DNA of 64,000 nucleotides from Siphonodentalium dalli (GCA_032622095.1 CP136063.1:217763982-217827981); one strand, 5' to 3'; numbered from the stretch's first letter, positions 10,047-21,843 are shown. Translations and numbers: made by a program. The notes: generated by a model not told the origin, from the sequence alone.

Positions 10047-10446
10047 TTAACCCTTTACCCAACAAACCGGCCAAAACCGGCCAAATAAAGCTTCAACAGC
10101 CTAAAATATCTTCGGTCTGTCTCAATAGAACCATACAAATATGGATATCATTGGAACCGGCTCCTTGACCACATTGTGATAGTTACAGTTATGCCCTGTG
10201 CCAATGCATTCTCTTATATATGCGAGTCGACCATATGTCGCCTCGCATATATAAGAGAATGCATTGGCCTAAAAAAAATCTTTTTTTAACACTTTTTACC
10301 ATTTTTTCTTACATTCTTTAACAATTTTATAATTTTTAATGTGTTAAGCCAATGCATTCTCTTATATATGCGAGGCGACCTATGGTCGACTCGCATATAT
10401 AAGAGAATGCATTGGCACAGGGCCCTTCTGTTGGGTAAAGGGTTAA
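10047..10446. mobile_element. TTAACCCTTT-family MITE with two 70-bp hairpins
   Basis: Bounded by TTAACCCTTTACCCAAC and GTTGGGTAAAGGGTTAA. It contains two almost perfect 70-bp hairpins at 10200-10269 and 10348-10416 (GGCCAATGCATTCTCTTATA arms, GCGAC/GTCGAC loop). Segmental copy at about 20636-21035. Confidence 0.8.
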
Positions 10447-10896
10447 AAGGCCCACTTAATTTTTTAATTCCTAGATCACATTATATACAACATATTCCAT
10501 ATTATATACCATTTGAAAGAGGAACCTCCAAAACATTGTACATGTATTATCAAATTATCCGGTCGAATAAACTGTGAACATGTTTTGTCAATTAAGGTAC
10601 CGACATGTTTCTGTGCTTAATTTCGATCTGGTTTGTACTGCCAGTCTATTATCCTCAATGGAAGGGAATAACTCTATCTCCTAGTTGTGAATTATGATGC
10701 ATTCTGGGATAACGGGGGGAGTCTTGGGGTGAATCTGAGAATCTCTATTACTTGGTGGACACTCCTAGGTCATTGCTGTTCCGTATTCCAGTAGAATATA
10801 TACATGTATTTTTGGTTCCTCTTCCAAATGGTATATACTATGCAATATGTTTTATATAATGTTATCTGGGCATTCAAAAATTTGGTGGGCCTTTAG
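10443..10896. mobile_element. TTAA MITE, ends AAGGCCCACTTAATTTT
   Basis: Begins TTAAAAGGCCCACTTAATTT and ends GGTGGGCCTTTAGA, sharing its left TTAA with the previous element. Same family as 41040-41506, 52528-52964, 36643-37450 and partial copies at about 51190-51480 and 57762-58045. Segmental copy at 21032-21485. Confidence 0.75.
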
Positions 10897-11742
10897 AGTG
10901 ACATGTTTTTTTCCAGGTCATGGAAAAGTTTCTTGAGAGAAACAAAATTTACAGCACGAAACTCTTCCACAACAAGTATGAAGAGAAAGCTCGACATAAT
11001 ATCTCAGCAGAGATCAAGATACTGAGAAGTTGATGCACACACACAAGACACCATATTATCCAGTTACAACAACAGAATTTCAACAAAAGCCGATTTAGTT
11101 ATCCAAATTAATGTTTTACAAATAAATGCTCACAACAGTGCCAAGCAATATCATATTTGCCGAAAAAGTCCTATAATAGTGTTTTTTCTTGGCAGCTTGT
11201 ACAATGAGCGAGTGTGGTTTGCAACTTCCATATATGGTGATGCCTATAATTTTAGTGGAATTCCCCAACACTGTCTTGTCATTACAAATGTAAACAAAAA
11301 TATTTCCAAGTGTAACTGGCATGACTAAAACATGATTACCGATTCGTAAATAAGTATATGTATATGTATCTGCATGTCAACTATCACAAGTTACCTTATT
11401 TGTTGTTGCTGGCATTCCTTTTCATTGTCTTTATTCCAATATTACTTTGTGATAACATTGATTGTCATGCAAAGTCACAGCTAACTGTTACATTGCGTGA
11501 CCTTTCGAACTCTCGCAATGGCTGCGCATTTCCATTTATTTCTGTAAGAAGATCATTTGAAGAAGATTTTTTGCAAATGACAGGCACACTATTTCAAGGC
11601 TTGAACATCAACAAGTTCCCTGGTGTTGTACTGATCGAATATGCCAAACGGTAGAGATTCATGGCATGATCTAAACAATATTCAAGAGTTGGAAATATCA
11701 TGCCTCACACAAAATTGGTTGGAAAATTTTATACCACTATAT

Positions 11743-12199
11743 AAACACCTCAAAAAAGGAAAGTCCCCCCTGATATATTCGGTAATATTTTATGAGATAT
11801 TGGATGGATTTTGACGAAACTTTACGCAAATGTTTAGTGGTATCTGGTACACAATCTGTGTGAGGCACCGTCCTGTGAGTTATGTTATGGCCGGCTGAGC
11901 ATGAATTGACTGGAAGAGGGGTGCTTTTCAAAAGTTGCAAAAGACTGACGTAGAGTGGACAGTCACTCCATTGTTCACACAAGTTGTTACTGGCTGTAAA
12001 TGTGGTCTAAAATTGATGCACTGTGAGGCCACGATAACATGCGTGTCATCTTCGGGACACAATGTTCCTGGTGCATGCCCAGGCCATTCAGTCTAACCAC
12101 ATTCCTTTGGGATGACACCTTGAAGTTTCATGCTGTGAGCAACACAGAGTTATTGAAATCGGTCTTTTCGAAGCTATTTTTCAGTAAACCATGTTTCCC
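11743..12199. mobile_element. Foldback element, left part
   Basis: Matches the left part of the complete element at 28355-29106 (end CCTCAAAAAAGGAAAGTCCC) and stops at the duplication boundary. The 11358-11654 open frame just upstream is kept in the copy at 28006-28260 with a few residue changes, but it looks like chance coding in duplicated DNA. Confidence 0.6.
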
Positions 12200-12309
12200 G
12201 ATAATTAATGGTTATGTGACTTTACCACCCAGCGGAGATAACCACGCCTCGCATATATTGCCGGACTTGAGTATAGCGGGTTAGACAACACAACTGATAT
12301 GACTGACCG

Positions 12310-12745
12310 CAAGGAACGACGTGTTTCAACTTTGGTGGACTTCGATGGTCCCCATATCACCAGATTCCAACAACAACAACATTTTTTGAAATGCCGCTTC
12401 AGTTGTCAGAATCGATTAATTGCCCAAACAACAATGCTAACCACATTCAACTATAGCATTAAATTGACAAAAACCTGTTATTTATCAACTAATTGTTCAA
12501 CGATATTTTGCCGGTTTGTCAAGTATCTGACACAAAGAGCCACTTGATTTTAGAGTTATCCATCTTCATCCGCTATTTGGTCTTCTCGTCCACTGTTTAC
12601 TGGGCCACTTAGAATTAAAATAAAAGATTTCAAACATCGATATCTGATCATCCTGAGCTTTGATTGGTGGGTTACTCGACTCGAATCAAATATTGTTTTA
12701 CCCCAATCCCCCCCCCCCCACCGAATCCAAGGAAATAGTAGGGAA
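12310..12745. mobile_element. Degraded copy of AGGTACTCAATCCGATC MITE
   Basis: Shares long internal stretches with 50739-51162 (GGTCCCCATATCACCAGATT, GATTTTAGAGTTATCCATCT). The ends are eroded and a run of C (12706-12718) sits near its right end. Confidence 0.6.
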
Positions 12746-12879
12746 TAGCCAGGTACGAGACTAGATGCGTATATTGACTAATTCTGGGAACAAGCGTGTG
12801 AAATGAACGTCCGTGGTATAACAGGGGTCGACCTGCAATAGTCACGCGCTCCGCTGCCCGCCCCTATACACCGACGCTA

Positions 12880-13030
12880 TATACGCGCCTGCTTCGCGTT
12901 AATGATACTATAATAAGGACAGGGGAAACTATACAAATCCCCCGTTTTACCATCGCTCGGTAAACGGGGGATTTGTATATATAGTTTCCCTTGTCTGTTT
13001 TAGGCCTATATAACGTGAAGCAGGAGCGTA
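12880..13030. repeat. Imperfect hairpin with CCCCCGTTTTACC stem
   Basis: GGGGAAACTATACAAATCCC and its reverse complement face each other across ACCATCGCTCGGT. The arms extend outward to GCCTGCTTCGCG / CGTGAAGCAGGA. A 70-codon ORF runs across it as a shadow. Confidence 0.6.
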
Positions 13031-13199
13031 TAAGTAGTACGTGCCACTCGTTGGGTCCAATCGTAAAATTGGGCATAAGTGTATTTTGAGTATGTTAGTA
13101 CTATAGTACTATATATTTGAGAATCGTTGATAAAAATGGGTAAGTATATTTACGATATTTGAGCTTCACATGTGTGAAGTTGTAATCTCGTGCGTGTCT

Positions 13200-13580
13200 G
13201 CAAATAATCTTAACATAGAGCAGAGCGTCATGTATATTGTTGGTTCATCGTGTGAAGTTGCTTTGTAATCTCGGCCGACACATCAACTAAATAATCTCAG
13301 CTTAAGACGGCTAAATTATGTGTTTAAAGGTTCAGACAGGCATACATCTTACCCAAATCTCGATCGACTATTAAATGTCTGCAACCGAATAATCTCAGCA
13401 GCTTAACCAAATTATGTGCTTAAAGGTTCAGACAGGCATACATCTTACTGAAAATATTCACGGCCGACTATTGTGAAGGAATGGCGGACACATCAACTAA
13501 ATAATCTCAGCTGTTTATCGCGTTAATGCTAATACGTCACATAATCTTATCACACGTACATATTAGCAGCTTATCGAACT
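13200..13580. repeat. Diverged tandem repeat
   Basis: Words such as AAATAATCTCAGC, AAATTATGTG and TTCAGACAGGCATACATCTT recur with a spacing of about 110 bp. No gene seen between 12745 and 13700. Confidence 0.5.
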
Positions 13581-13702
13581 ATGCATACATACGCTCAAAC
13601 AATATGTACAAGTGGGTATACATGCAATACTTGAAGTTACTTTGATGTTATTGTTATTTTGAACTAACTGAAAACATGATGATGCAAGAAATTTTCAATT
13701 TG

Positions 13703-13885
13703 TTATATGCTTATCACTGTACCAATTGATTGTTTGTAATCAACGACAAAATGACCAACACGCCGAGAATGATTCATACCATGCTGATGATAAACACTGG
13801 AATGTATGCATTCATACTGATTGTGACAATGGCCAAAGAGAATCATTATTCTTCTTCTCTTATAGTTTAGTTTTATCGATATCAC
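13703..13885 (-). CDS. Small ORF sharing GHC..YECIHSSV with 6034-6426
   Basis: 60 codons, overlapping the end of the PC4-like frame by 26 bp. Residues 18-31 match the N-terminus of the 130-residue ORF at 6034-6426. It is probably a remnant of a paralogous unit rather than a complete gene. The order (PC4-like first, GHC motif second) is opposite to that in the 6-kb ORF. Confidence 0.25.
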   Translation of the reverse strand: MISIKLNYKRRRIMILFGHCHNQYECIHSSVYHQHGMNHSRRVGHFVVDYKQSIGTVISI

Positions 13886-14321
13886 TGAATATATGCTTGA
13901 AGATTGACCACTGGTTCAAATTTAACGGAATACCTATAATCGTCGGAATGTTATTCACAACTCGCCTAATGTCTGTATAAATGTGTCCTTGATTATTACA
14001 TACTGTAACAGTAATGTTTGATCGTATTGTCCACTTTTTCACGAAAACACACGGGTGTTGTTCGTAATCATTGGGGTGTGACATATTAGTATGAAGTAAT
14101 TCATGGTCAACTGACTCACGTGGTATCTTCTTTGGAACTAAAATAAATGGTAGTGACACAGTGATTACCATAATAGTAATTCCTATCCATTTAATGAGAT
14201 TCATATGTAGACGACCACGTTCTGTTTGAAACGTATTCGTCAAGGTACCTGTTCTATTATCCATGATTGTAATTGTTCTCGTGTACAGCTTACTCTTATT
14301 AATTTTGATATCTGGCGACAT
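13860..14321 (-). CDS. Small protein with a PC4/Sub1-like domain and a predicted membrane segment
   Basis: 153 residues. Residues 91-150 match the pattern of the PC4/Sub1 transcription-coactivator domain, a ssDNA-binding fold: a beta strand (NITVTV), the DIR motif at 117-119, a GIPLNLNQW segment in the place of the conserved GISL..eQW, and a final helix ending SDIDK. Known family members are nuclear, act in transcription and repair, and bind single-stranded DNA as dimers. Odd points: a strongly hydrophobic stretch at residues 45-62 flanked by K/W and KK looks like a membrane anchor, which is not normal for PC4, and the DIR-to-GI loop is short. Start ATG 14321 gives the longest frame; Met40 would make the hydrophobic segment an N-terminal signal. 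It could be a decayed or domesticated copy, or the resemblance could be chance. Confidence 0.45.
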   Translation of the reverse strand: MSPDIKINKSKLYTRTITIMDNRTGTLTNTFQTERGRLHMNLIKWIGITIMVITVSLPFILVPKKIPRESVDHELLHTNMSHPNDYEQHPCVFVKKWTIRSNITVTVCNNQGHIYTDIRRVVNNIPTIIGIPLNLNQWSIFKHIFSDIDKTKL

Positions 14322-14493
14322 CCGACTCTAAAATCCACGAATTAAATTTGTCTGACCATGAATGCCAATGCACCATGATAGTTATCGATGTCAATAATGC
14401 GTTTCGTTGAGATCTTGATTGAGTTGATGACAATATTCTGACAAAATTCTTTTCGATCTATAAAATGCTGCTTTTTATTATCGACATGATCAC

Positions 14494-14741
14494 TTGCTCA
14501 CCTCTTGCTCAGTTGCTCTTTTTTCCTTGCTCACTTGCTCTTTTTTCAAGGAGCGCAAGTAACTCTGGAAGATAAGAAGGAGATATTTGCAGAGCGATGT
14601 GAACAGATAGACCGAGACACGACATCAACAATAAGCTCAAAATGGAAAAATCGGGAGATAATTTCCAAGCTCATAAAACTATGGGATGAAGAAAAGTTTC
14701 ATATTCGGACAAAAATCAACATCAATGCGAGAAAAAACTGA
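14494..14741 (+). pseudogene. TTGCTC repeat relic followed by a coding-like fragment
   Basis: 14494-14556 is a degraded TTGCTCACTTGCTCTTTT repeat like 4960-5324. From 14557 to 14741 about 60 codons read as a charged, helical segment (EDKKEIFAERCEQIDRD, then SKWKNREIISKLIKLWDEE). Its W..RE..LI.LW spacing is loosely reminiscent of a Myb/SANT-type DNA-binding helix. It has no start codon of its own and no family I can name with confidence. Confidence 0.3.
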
Positions 14742-15404
14742 AGTGGTTGAAAAGCCAAAGCCAAACTACTACAGGCATTAACAGAAGCACGGGCATTGAT
14801 GCTAACATCATAGAAATTATGAAATTCTAATGATGCTTGTATCATTTTGCTGGCCACTAAAATACATGTCGCTTGAGCCATATACGGTACTATATATGGA
14901 GATAGGAATGCAGTGGGTCTAATCACCACCGTGATGACCATTGATTAATGAGACCTTTACACGAACTTGCATCACGCTTTAAGAAGCTTCTGTTTATATA
15001 TATTTTTTTACGCATACACAAGCAATCGATATCACTCTATGAATAGCGGTTAAAAATAGCAAGCATTGGAGATATAAATATCGATGACTGGCCTTTAAAT
15101 CTTCGTAACGCATGGTTTAAAGAGGTTTGGTGAATGCAATCCAGCGCAGAAATTGCACGAGATAAAATACATATATATGCTAACTATATATATGTGTGTT
15201 CATTGAAACGAACTTCTCCACTTGATAGCGCCGGTTTGTCGAGTTAGTTAAAACCCGAGAATCGGTTGTATATGGAGAACTGTTCAGTGAATTCATTATA
15301 CCTTTCAGTTTTGGAATCACCATGTTCGAGTATTTACAAATCAGATGAGGATAATTCCAACATTCGTCGTGGCACGTCGATAATTACAAACATCACGCAA
15401 CACA

Positions 15405-18400
15405 ATGTCGCAGGCTTTAAATAATTTGTGGAACAATGCCAACGAACATTTCGGCGTTTCGGAGAAGAACATAGATTTTTGGTGGCAGAAAATATGTGAA
15501 AGATACGCTGAGCCACAGAGATTTTATCACACACTGGACCATGTCAGCGATATGTGCATGCAATACACACAGCATTGTTTTGGCTTGGTAAAGCAACAGC
15601 CTCATGTCATTTGTGCAATATTCTTTCACGAGTGAGTTGTTTTGCAATGGAAGACTTGAACTCACACAGGTCTATATATATATATGGTCAGGGGCAACCA
15701 TATAGTCCATATGATGCATGACGTGGCTAGAGGGTCACCATTGATTGGGACCCACATTTCAAAGTTGCGAATTCGATTTTCGATTCATTTGCGCCATCTT
15801 GGGTTGCAATTTTACAATAGGTACCTCGTGCAGGCTTTCAAACTGTTGAAATTTCCAACCTCATATGGCCATTTCAGTCAACACATTAACTCATTTTCAT
15901 TATAATTACCATGCTTTCTCAAACCACCTATTGTCACATCCTGGATGTAAATTCACATTTTTAGTCAATTTGTTGCAATGGAATTGATTTCCACCGCAAG
16001 TGGCTTTAAATGTTAGTTTTACTATATCAGTTGTGGAATACACTGGAATTAGCTAACATATGTCAATTAGACCTGCAGATAAGAGAGGTTTAACCCTTTG
16101 AGTGCCAGGGGCCGATCTCATCGGCCCTAAACCTACAAAATAAGTCTGTTAAAGAATATAAGAATAAATTATTAAAATTGTAAAAAATTGTAAAAAAAAA
16201 ATAAATAAAAAAAAATAGGCCAATGCATTCTCTTATATATGCGAGGCGACCTATGGTCGACTTGCATATATAAGAGAATGCATTGGCACAGGGTATATGG
16301 GTTGATACAAAAATCGATCTGGCACTCAAAGGGTTAACAATGTTACTGAATTTCCAACTGCACCCCCATTCTGAGAGAAATGAGCTCTTGGTGAGAGAAT
16401 ACTCAGAATAATTAAACTGGAAACACACATACTGACAATGATGTAGCATAGGGGTGTTTAGGTGTGTCTCACTGCTAGCTATAGCAAATAAAATATTTTT
16501 AAGTTGGAAAATCAACTGTCTATTTTAACTCAAACACTTCTAAGTTGAACATCCCAGCCATTAGTTGAAATAATGGCTCTATTGATTAAAATTTAATGCA
16601 AATTTATTGATTTCCAAGTAAAATAAATCCAATATTAATACAAATTCTTAGTATGAACTTCTGACTTGGGAGACCAAAATGGAATTTTCTTATCAAACAG
16701 ATGGTTGGGAATTGAATATTTCTTAATATGGTTGAAACATTTTGAATACAGGACAAGAAGATTCAAATTAATTAGCGGGGAGTAAAAGAATTTCCCAAAA
16801 TGGGAAATTTGGCTGACAAGGAGGGGGATTCATGTAGCAGCGTAGTTAACTTGTCACCTGTAGGTGGGGGTAATCAATTCACACCTCCTCACCTAGGAGT
16901 TTTAATATGGAGTTTAGGATGATTTAGTTAGGATTCATACTTTTGGCCTCCAATGTTATCAATTAAAGTGAATTATATGTTCAAACCTATATTGTTGTTA
17001 TTCTGAAAGAGTTACTAATTTTGACCGTTGAAACCAGGATCGTTCCTTAATGTGAATTTTGGCCTTCAATATATATTCACTATTTTGTTGTATTTTTACT
17101 CATTTTCAGTGTCATCTATGACCCAAAGGCTGGAAATAATGAGGAAGCTAGTGCAGATCTCTTCCTACAATATGTAAAGGAATGTTGGGAAGCAAAGGTA
17201 TTAAAATTCTCCAACCATAGCTCTATTAACTACATGTATGGGCATGTGAAGGTCCTTAGGTATTGATTGAAAGCCATTGAAGCACCTGGATATGAAAATT
17301 TGGTGGAATTATCAAAGTAAGAGTTGATTGAGTAATTTTCGATGTCAGTAAAAATATTAATCCTTCCATGACTGGAACTTCCTGAAATATTGCAAAAATC
17401 CTGTGCCAATGCATTCTCATATGGAGCCTCGCATATATAAGAGAAAACATTGGCCAAACAATATTTTCATTGACCCTGTAAGGCAGTGCATTCTCTTATA
17501 TAAGAGAATGCACTGGCACAGGATCTAAGGCTGTGCCAGCTCAGCTCCCGTCACAGAAATGTTAACCTCCCAGACTCATTATGAACCCCACCCCAATTAA
17601 CCCATGCTTTACCAATTACTCTTTGGTGAGTAGTTACCTAAGGAAATGTTCAGATAATAAGTTCAACAATTGTTTGTTGAACTTATTATCTGAACATTTC
17701 CCACCAATGTATAAGAATCTTGTATTATCTTTCTGTCTGTCTGCTCTTTTTTCCTGAACACCCCTCCAAATTAATAATTTACCATTCCAATATATACTAT
17801 TATAACTGGGTGGGAGAATCCATTTGGTATAAAAGGGTTAATAGTTTGTCTGACATTTTTTCTGTGATATATCTGTAAGATGTATCATATATTATAATTT
17901 ATATAGCATAGAATCAAGATGAGTACCCAAAACAACAAAATGTAACAGCACCACATTATTAAAGGGGTACTGTACGCCATTTTCATTAAATTTCCAGTGA
18001 CAACAACGATCTAATATCGATAATATAGAGAAACATAAGTAATTTGAGTCGAAGATGTATTCTGTAAACGCTCAGGTTAATAGGCTATCTTAAAATTTAA
18101 TAATTTAAAAGTTAATAATTTGATATAAATTGAATTTATGACTGGAGCCATAAAATGGCGTCAATTAAATTACGAATTTACGTAACCAAATAAAATAAAT
18201 GAGGGACACTGGCTTGTTAAACCGATCGCACACACGATCGCTTAAAATATTATGATGATACGGGGAGAACACTCAAGCCACTCACTGACTAGCGACGATA
18301 CAATAACTTAAATGATTATATGGGACTACTATGCATATAATATAACTTTTATTTGTTTCATTAGGTTGAAAACTGTACACAAATTACTCGACAACGACAA

Positions 18401-21400
18401 TTTGTATTTTTGCATTCCGGTAAATTTGTCATCCGTAACACTACTTCGTACTCAACAGACTTTCAAATAATGAAAAAATTGTTACCTTATTCTCCGACTC
18501 GGAGACTATAAAAACCAATAACAACATTTGGCGTACAGTACCCCTTTAAGCTAAAACTTCATAATATATAAAATGGCTTGGAAAATATAGTGTTGTCTCA
18601 TGAATGCTATTCAAATCTATCTTTATTAATATTTGAACTGCAGCATATATCTGGAACTTTTAAAGTGATGTGAAACACTATTCACTGAATTAAGTCCATA
18701 CTATGTCTTAAAGGTACTCAATCCGATCAGACGCTCTTAAATTACTATCTCTTTGGCTTCGGGGGGTAAAAATATTTGATTCGAGTCGAGGAAGCCACCC
18801 ATCAAAGCTCAGAGTGATCGGATATCGATTTTTGAGGTTTGTAATTTCTATTGTTTGTGGCCCATAGCACGTGGTAAAACGGACAAGGTTGCGGATGAAG
18901 ATGGATAACTCTAAAATCAAGTGGTAATAATAACCACTTGTTTTAGAGTTATCCATCTTCATCAGCATCTTCGTCCGTTTGACCACTTGCTTCTGGGCCA
19001 CAAACAATAGAAATAACAAACCTCAAAAATCGATATCCGATCACTCTGAGCTTTGGGTGGGTTCCTCGACTCGAATCAGATATTTTTTACCCCCGAAGCC
19101 AAAGAAATAGTAATTTAGAAACATCTGATCGGTTTGAGTACCTTTAAACTCAATGGTATATTGCAATACTCTTGACACAGGCACAGAATGGAGATGAAAA
19201 GAAGGTATATGACTGGATAATGGCTACAACAACCCATCAGACACCGGAGCATAACTCAAATGAGTTTGCTGACTCTGACTTACATTATCTTCTGGACATG
19301 GATCTCTCTGTTCTAGGAAGAGAACCGGGTGGTAAGTTACCAATAATACCCCCTACATATACAGTAATGCCGTAAATAATCGACTCCTTAACTACAGCAG
19401 AATTATGGGTAACTTTTCAGGATTTAGTCGGAAATATGGATTGTTGCCATTCATTGGAAAGCTCTCAGTGAGAGCTTTCCGATCAATGGCAACGAGCCAT
19501 ATTTCCGTCTAAATCCTGAAAAGTTACCCATAATTATTCTGTGGTTAAGGAGTCAATTATTTAGGGCATTACTGTACAAGCATGCAAATAGTGTGCCTAT
19601 CATTTGCAGAATGAGGTCCCCAGAGGGTGAATTCAGTGATGCTATCACACACGGTGGGCTAGCATCACCAAATTCACCATCTGAGGACCTCATTATGTTT
19701 AGGCCTCAACTGCTATGGGAGACCTTGAATCAGATGGAAGTTCCCCCGGGACAAACTATTTCAAGGCTTGCCATATTGCCGAATCTCTGATAACATTATA
19801 TAACAAAGTTTCTTTTGCCTAAAAGTTGATATTGAATTGATATTTTTAATGAAAGATACCCTCAAGTCACAATGGAAATTATTATGGATGATTTAATATG
19901 TAGCAATGCATTTAATTATAATATAATTCCCTACAGATTACCAATTGTATGTAGAGCAGATCAGAAAGGAGTATATCCACATTCCCGAAGAACTATTCAG
20001 AGAAAAACGTCCTCAGGTAAATAAAAACTGAAAATCATGCTCTTATTGACTAACACAATTGTAATAATTGTATTATTTTGGTTTTTCTTGTGCTTATTTA
20101 TTATATATCATTTAATTTATCATGACATTATTATTATTAAAATTATGAAAACAAGGATGAAAGATTCAATGTTGCATGATCACTGGAAAGTGTACTTGAA
20201 AAATTATATCTGTGGGTGGTACTGTACAAAATATAAAAATATCTGTGATCAATCACAGATCGATATCACTAATGGATCAAACGGACTATATATCGTGCAA
20301 AAATGGTTATTTTTAACCCTTTCATGACGGGATCTGTGCTGGTGCAGCATTAAAAATCCTGTGCCAGTGCATTCTCTTAATATATAGATGCAAGTCTCTC
20401 ATAGTGAGCCTTGCAAAAATATGAGAATGAACTGGCTTATTAGGTCAATGTAAATATTGTTTGGCCAATGTATTCTCTTATATATGTCAGGCTCAAATAT
20501 CTAAGAGAATGCATTGGCACATGGTTTTCACAAAATTTCAGGAAACTCCAGTCATGGAAGGGTTAGAAGCTCCCTATTTTGAAAAGGTGTCAATCCAGAT
20601 GGATGTGATTGGCCGAGTAGTTATGTTTTGGTGTTTTAACCCTTTACCCAACAAACCGGCCAAAACCGGCCAAATAAAACTTCAACAGCCTAAAATATCT
20701 TCGGTCTGTCTCAATAGAACCATACAAATATGGATATCATTGGAACCGGCTCCTTGACCACATTGTGATAGTTACAGTTATGCCCTGTGCCAATGCATTC
20801 TCTTATATATGCGAGTCGACCATAGGTCGCCTCGCATATATAAGAGAATGCATTGGCCTAAACAAATTTTTTTTTTAACACTTTTTACCATTTTTTCTTA
20901 ATTTCTTTAACAATTTTATAATTTTTAATGTGTTAAGCCAATGCATTCTCTTATATATGCGAGGCGACCTATGGTCGACTCGCATATATAAGAGAATGCA
21001 TTGTCACAGGGCCCTTCTGTTGGGTAAAGGGTTAAAAGGCCCACTTAATTTTTTAATTCCTAGATCACATTATATACAACATATTCCATATTATATACCA
21101 TTTGAAAGAGGAACCTCCAAAACATTGTACATGTATTATCAAATTATCCGGTCGAATAAACTGTGAACATGTTTTGTCAATTAAGGTACCGACATGTTTC
21201 TGTGCTTAATTTCGATCTGGTTTGTACTGCCAGTCTATTATCCTCAATGGAAGGGAATAACTCTATCTCCTAGTTGTGAATTATGATGCATTCTGGGATA
21301 ACGGGGGGAGTCTTGGGGTGAATCTGAGAATCTCTATTACTTGGTGGACACTCCTAGGTCATTGCTGTTCCGTATTCCAGTAGAATATATACATGTATTT

Positions 21401-21622
21401 TTGGTTCCTCTTCCAAATGGTATATACTATGCAATATGTTTTATATAATGTTATCTGGGCATTCAAAAATTTGGTGGGCCTTTAGAGTGACATGTTTTTT
21501 TCCAGGTCATGGAAAAGTTTCTTGAGAGAAACAAAATTTACAGCACGAAACTCTTCCACAACAAGTATGAAGAGAAAGCTCGACATAATATCTCAGCAGA
21601 GATCAAGATACTGAGAAGTTGA
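15405..21622 (+). CDS. HD-superfamily metal-dependent phosphohydrolase (predicted, COG4339 type), five exons
   Basis: Exons: 15405-15631, 17110-17197, 19181-19331, 19937-20016, 21506-21622; all junctions are GT-AG, phases agree, and the sum is 220 codons plus TGA. The protein shows the features of the COG4339 family of predicted HD-domain hydrolases: RFYHTLDHV at residues 39-47, FFHD then VIYDPKAGNNEEASA across the exon 1/2 junction (metal-binding H42, H46, H75, D76), T.TH, FADSDLHYLLDMDLSVLG, the IRKEYIHIPEELF segment, and the C-terminal FLERNKIYSTKLF...EEKARHNISAEI block. Members are about 200 residues, so this looks full-length. Substrate unknown; probably cytosolic, no signal peptide. The start is chosen because the first in-frame ATG (MSQAL) directly precedes the conserved helix. 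Exon 3 could instead begin at 19187. Exons 3-5 are repeated upstream at 8578-11033. Confidence 0.9.
15632..17109. other. Intron 1 of the HD gene
   Basis: GTGAGT donor and TTTTCAG acceptor. It holds a TTAACCCTTT MITE (16090-16337) and otherwise unremarkable AT-rich DNA. Confidence 0.85.
16090..16337. mobile_element. TTAACCCTTTGAGTGCCAG MITE with hairpin
   Basis: TTAA at both ends with inverted termini CCCTTTGAGTGCCAG. A near-perfect 69-bp AATGCATTCTCTTATATA hairpin at 16219-16287 lies inside. The open frame on the minus strand (16090-16515) is a shadow. Confidence 0.85.
18708..19147. mobile_element. TTAA foldback MITE in intron 2
   Basis: Duplicate of 8106-8544; TTAA on both sides, ends AGGTACTCAATCCGATC. 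Its right end is only 33 bp before exon 3. Confidence 0.85.
19360..19576. mobile_element. Foldback MITE in intron 3
   Basis: Duplicate of 8756-8973, 28 bp after the GTAAGT donor of exon 3. Confidence 0.85.
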
Positions 21623-21659
21623 TGCACACACACAAGATTCTCTACTAAATACTGTATTA

Positions 21660-21843
21660 TACAGTAATGCCCTAAATAATCGACTCGTTAACCACAACAT
21701 TATTATGGGTAATTTTTCAGGATTTAGTCGGAAATATGGCTTGTTGCCATTCATCGGAAAGCTCTCAGTGAGCCGACTAAATCCTAAAAGTTACCCATAA
21801 TTATGCTGTGGTTAAGGAGTCGATTATTTAGGGCATTACTGTA
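21660..21843. mobile_element. Foldback MITE, ends TACAGTAATGCC
   Basis: Another member of the palindrome-axis family, with one arm shortened (part of the right half near AAGCTCTCAGTGAGCCGACT is deleted). It sits at the left edge of the 6-kb block that splits the segmental duplicate. Confidence 0.8.

Larger units (their letters stand above)
8578..11033 (+). pseudogene. Exons 3-5 of an HD-domain phosphohydrolase (headless duplicate)
   Basis: Three segments match exons 3, 4 and 5 of the gene at 15405-21622: 8578-8728 (151 nt), 9334-9413 (80 nt) and 10917-11033 (117 nt, TGA at 11031). Frames and lengths are conserved, but exons 1 and 2, which carry the metal-binding YH..DH and HD motifs, are absent upstream. 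Two differences are visible: the exon 3 donor is GCAAGT instead of GTAAGT, and a Ser replaces a Tyr (KKVSDW against KKVYDW). It is a recent by-product of the segmental duplication. It cannot encode an active enzyme but could be transcribed as an alternative 3' end only if an upstream promoter exists. Confidence 0.85.
6859..12199. repeat. Segmental duplication, copy 1 (contiguous, 5.3 kb)
   Basis: 6859-11048 matches 17461-21637, and 11048-12199 matches 27671-28806, both in direct orientation and with roughly 1 percent visible difference. Here the two parts are joined; in copy 2 they are 6 kb apart. The copy begins inside intron 2 of the HD hydrolase gene and runs past its last exon. It lies upstream of that gene's first exon, so it carries a headless 3' half. 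Confidence 0.9.
17461..21637. repeat. Segmental duplication, copy 2 part A
   Basis: Direct copy of 6859-11048, starting inside intron 2 of the HD gene and ending 15 bp after its stop codon. It contains duplicates of all elements listed for copy 1, including MITEs at 17959-18549, 18708-19147 and 19360-19576 and hairpins at 20786-20857 and 20937-21005. Differences are small; one is a 13-bp shortening inside the 9867-9930 hairpin counterpart. Confidence 0.9.

Noticed and set aside
11358-11654. 98-codon ORF kept in the duplicate at 28006-28260
   Set aside because: Some differences change residues, it has no domain, and the second copy loses the first codons; chance frame in duplicated DNA.
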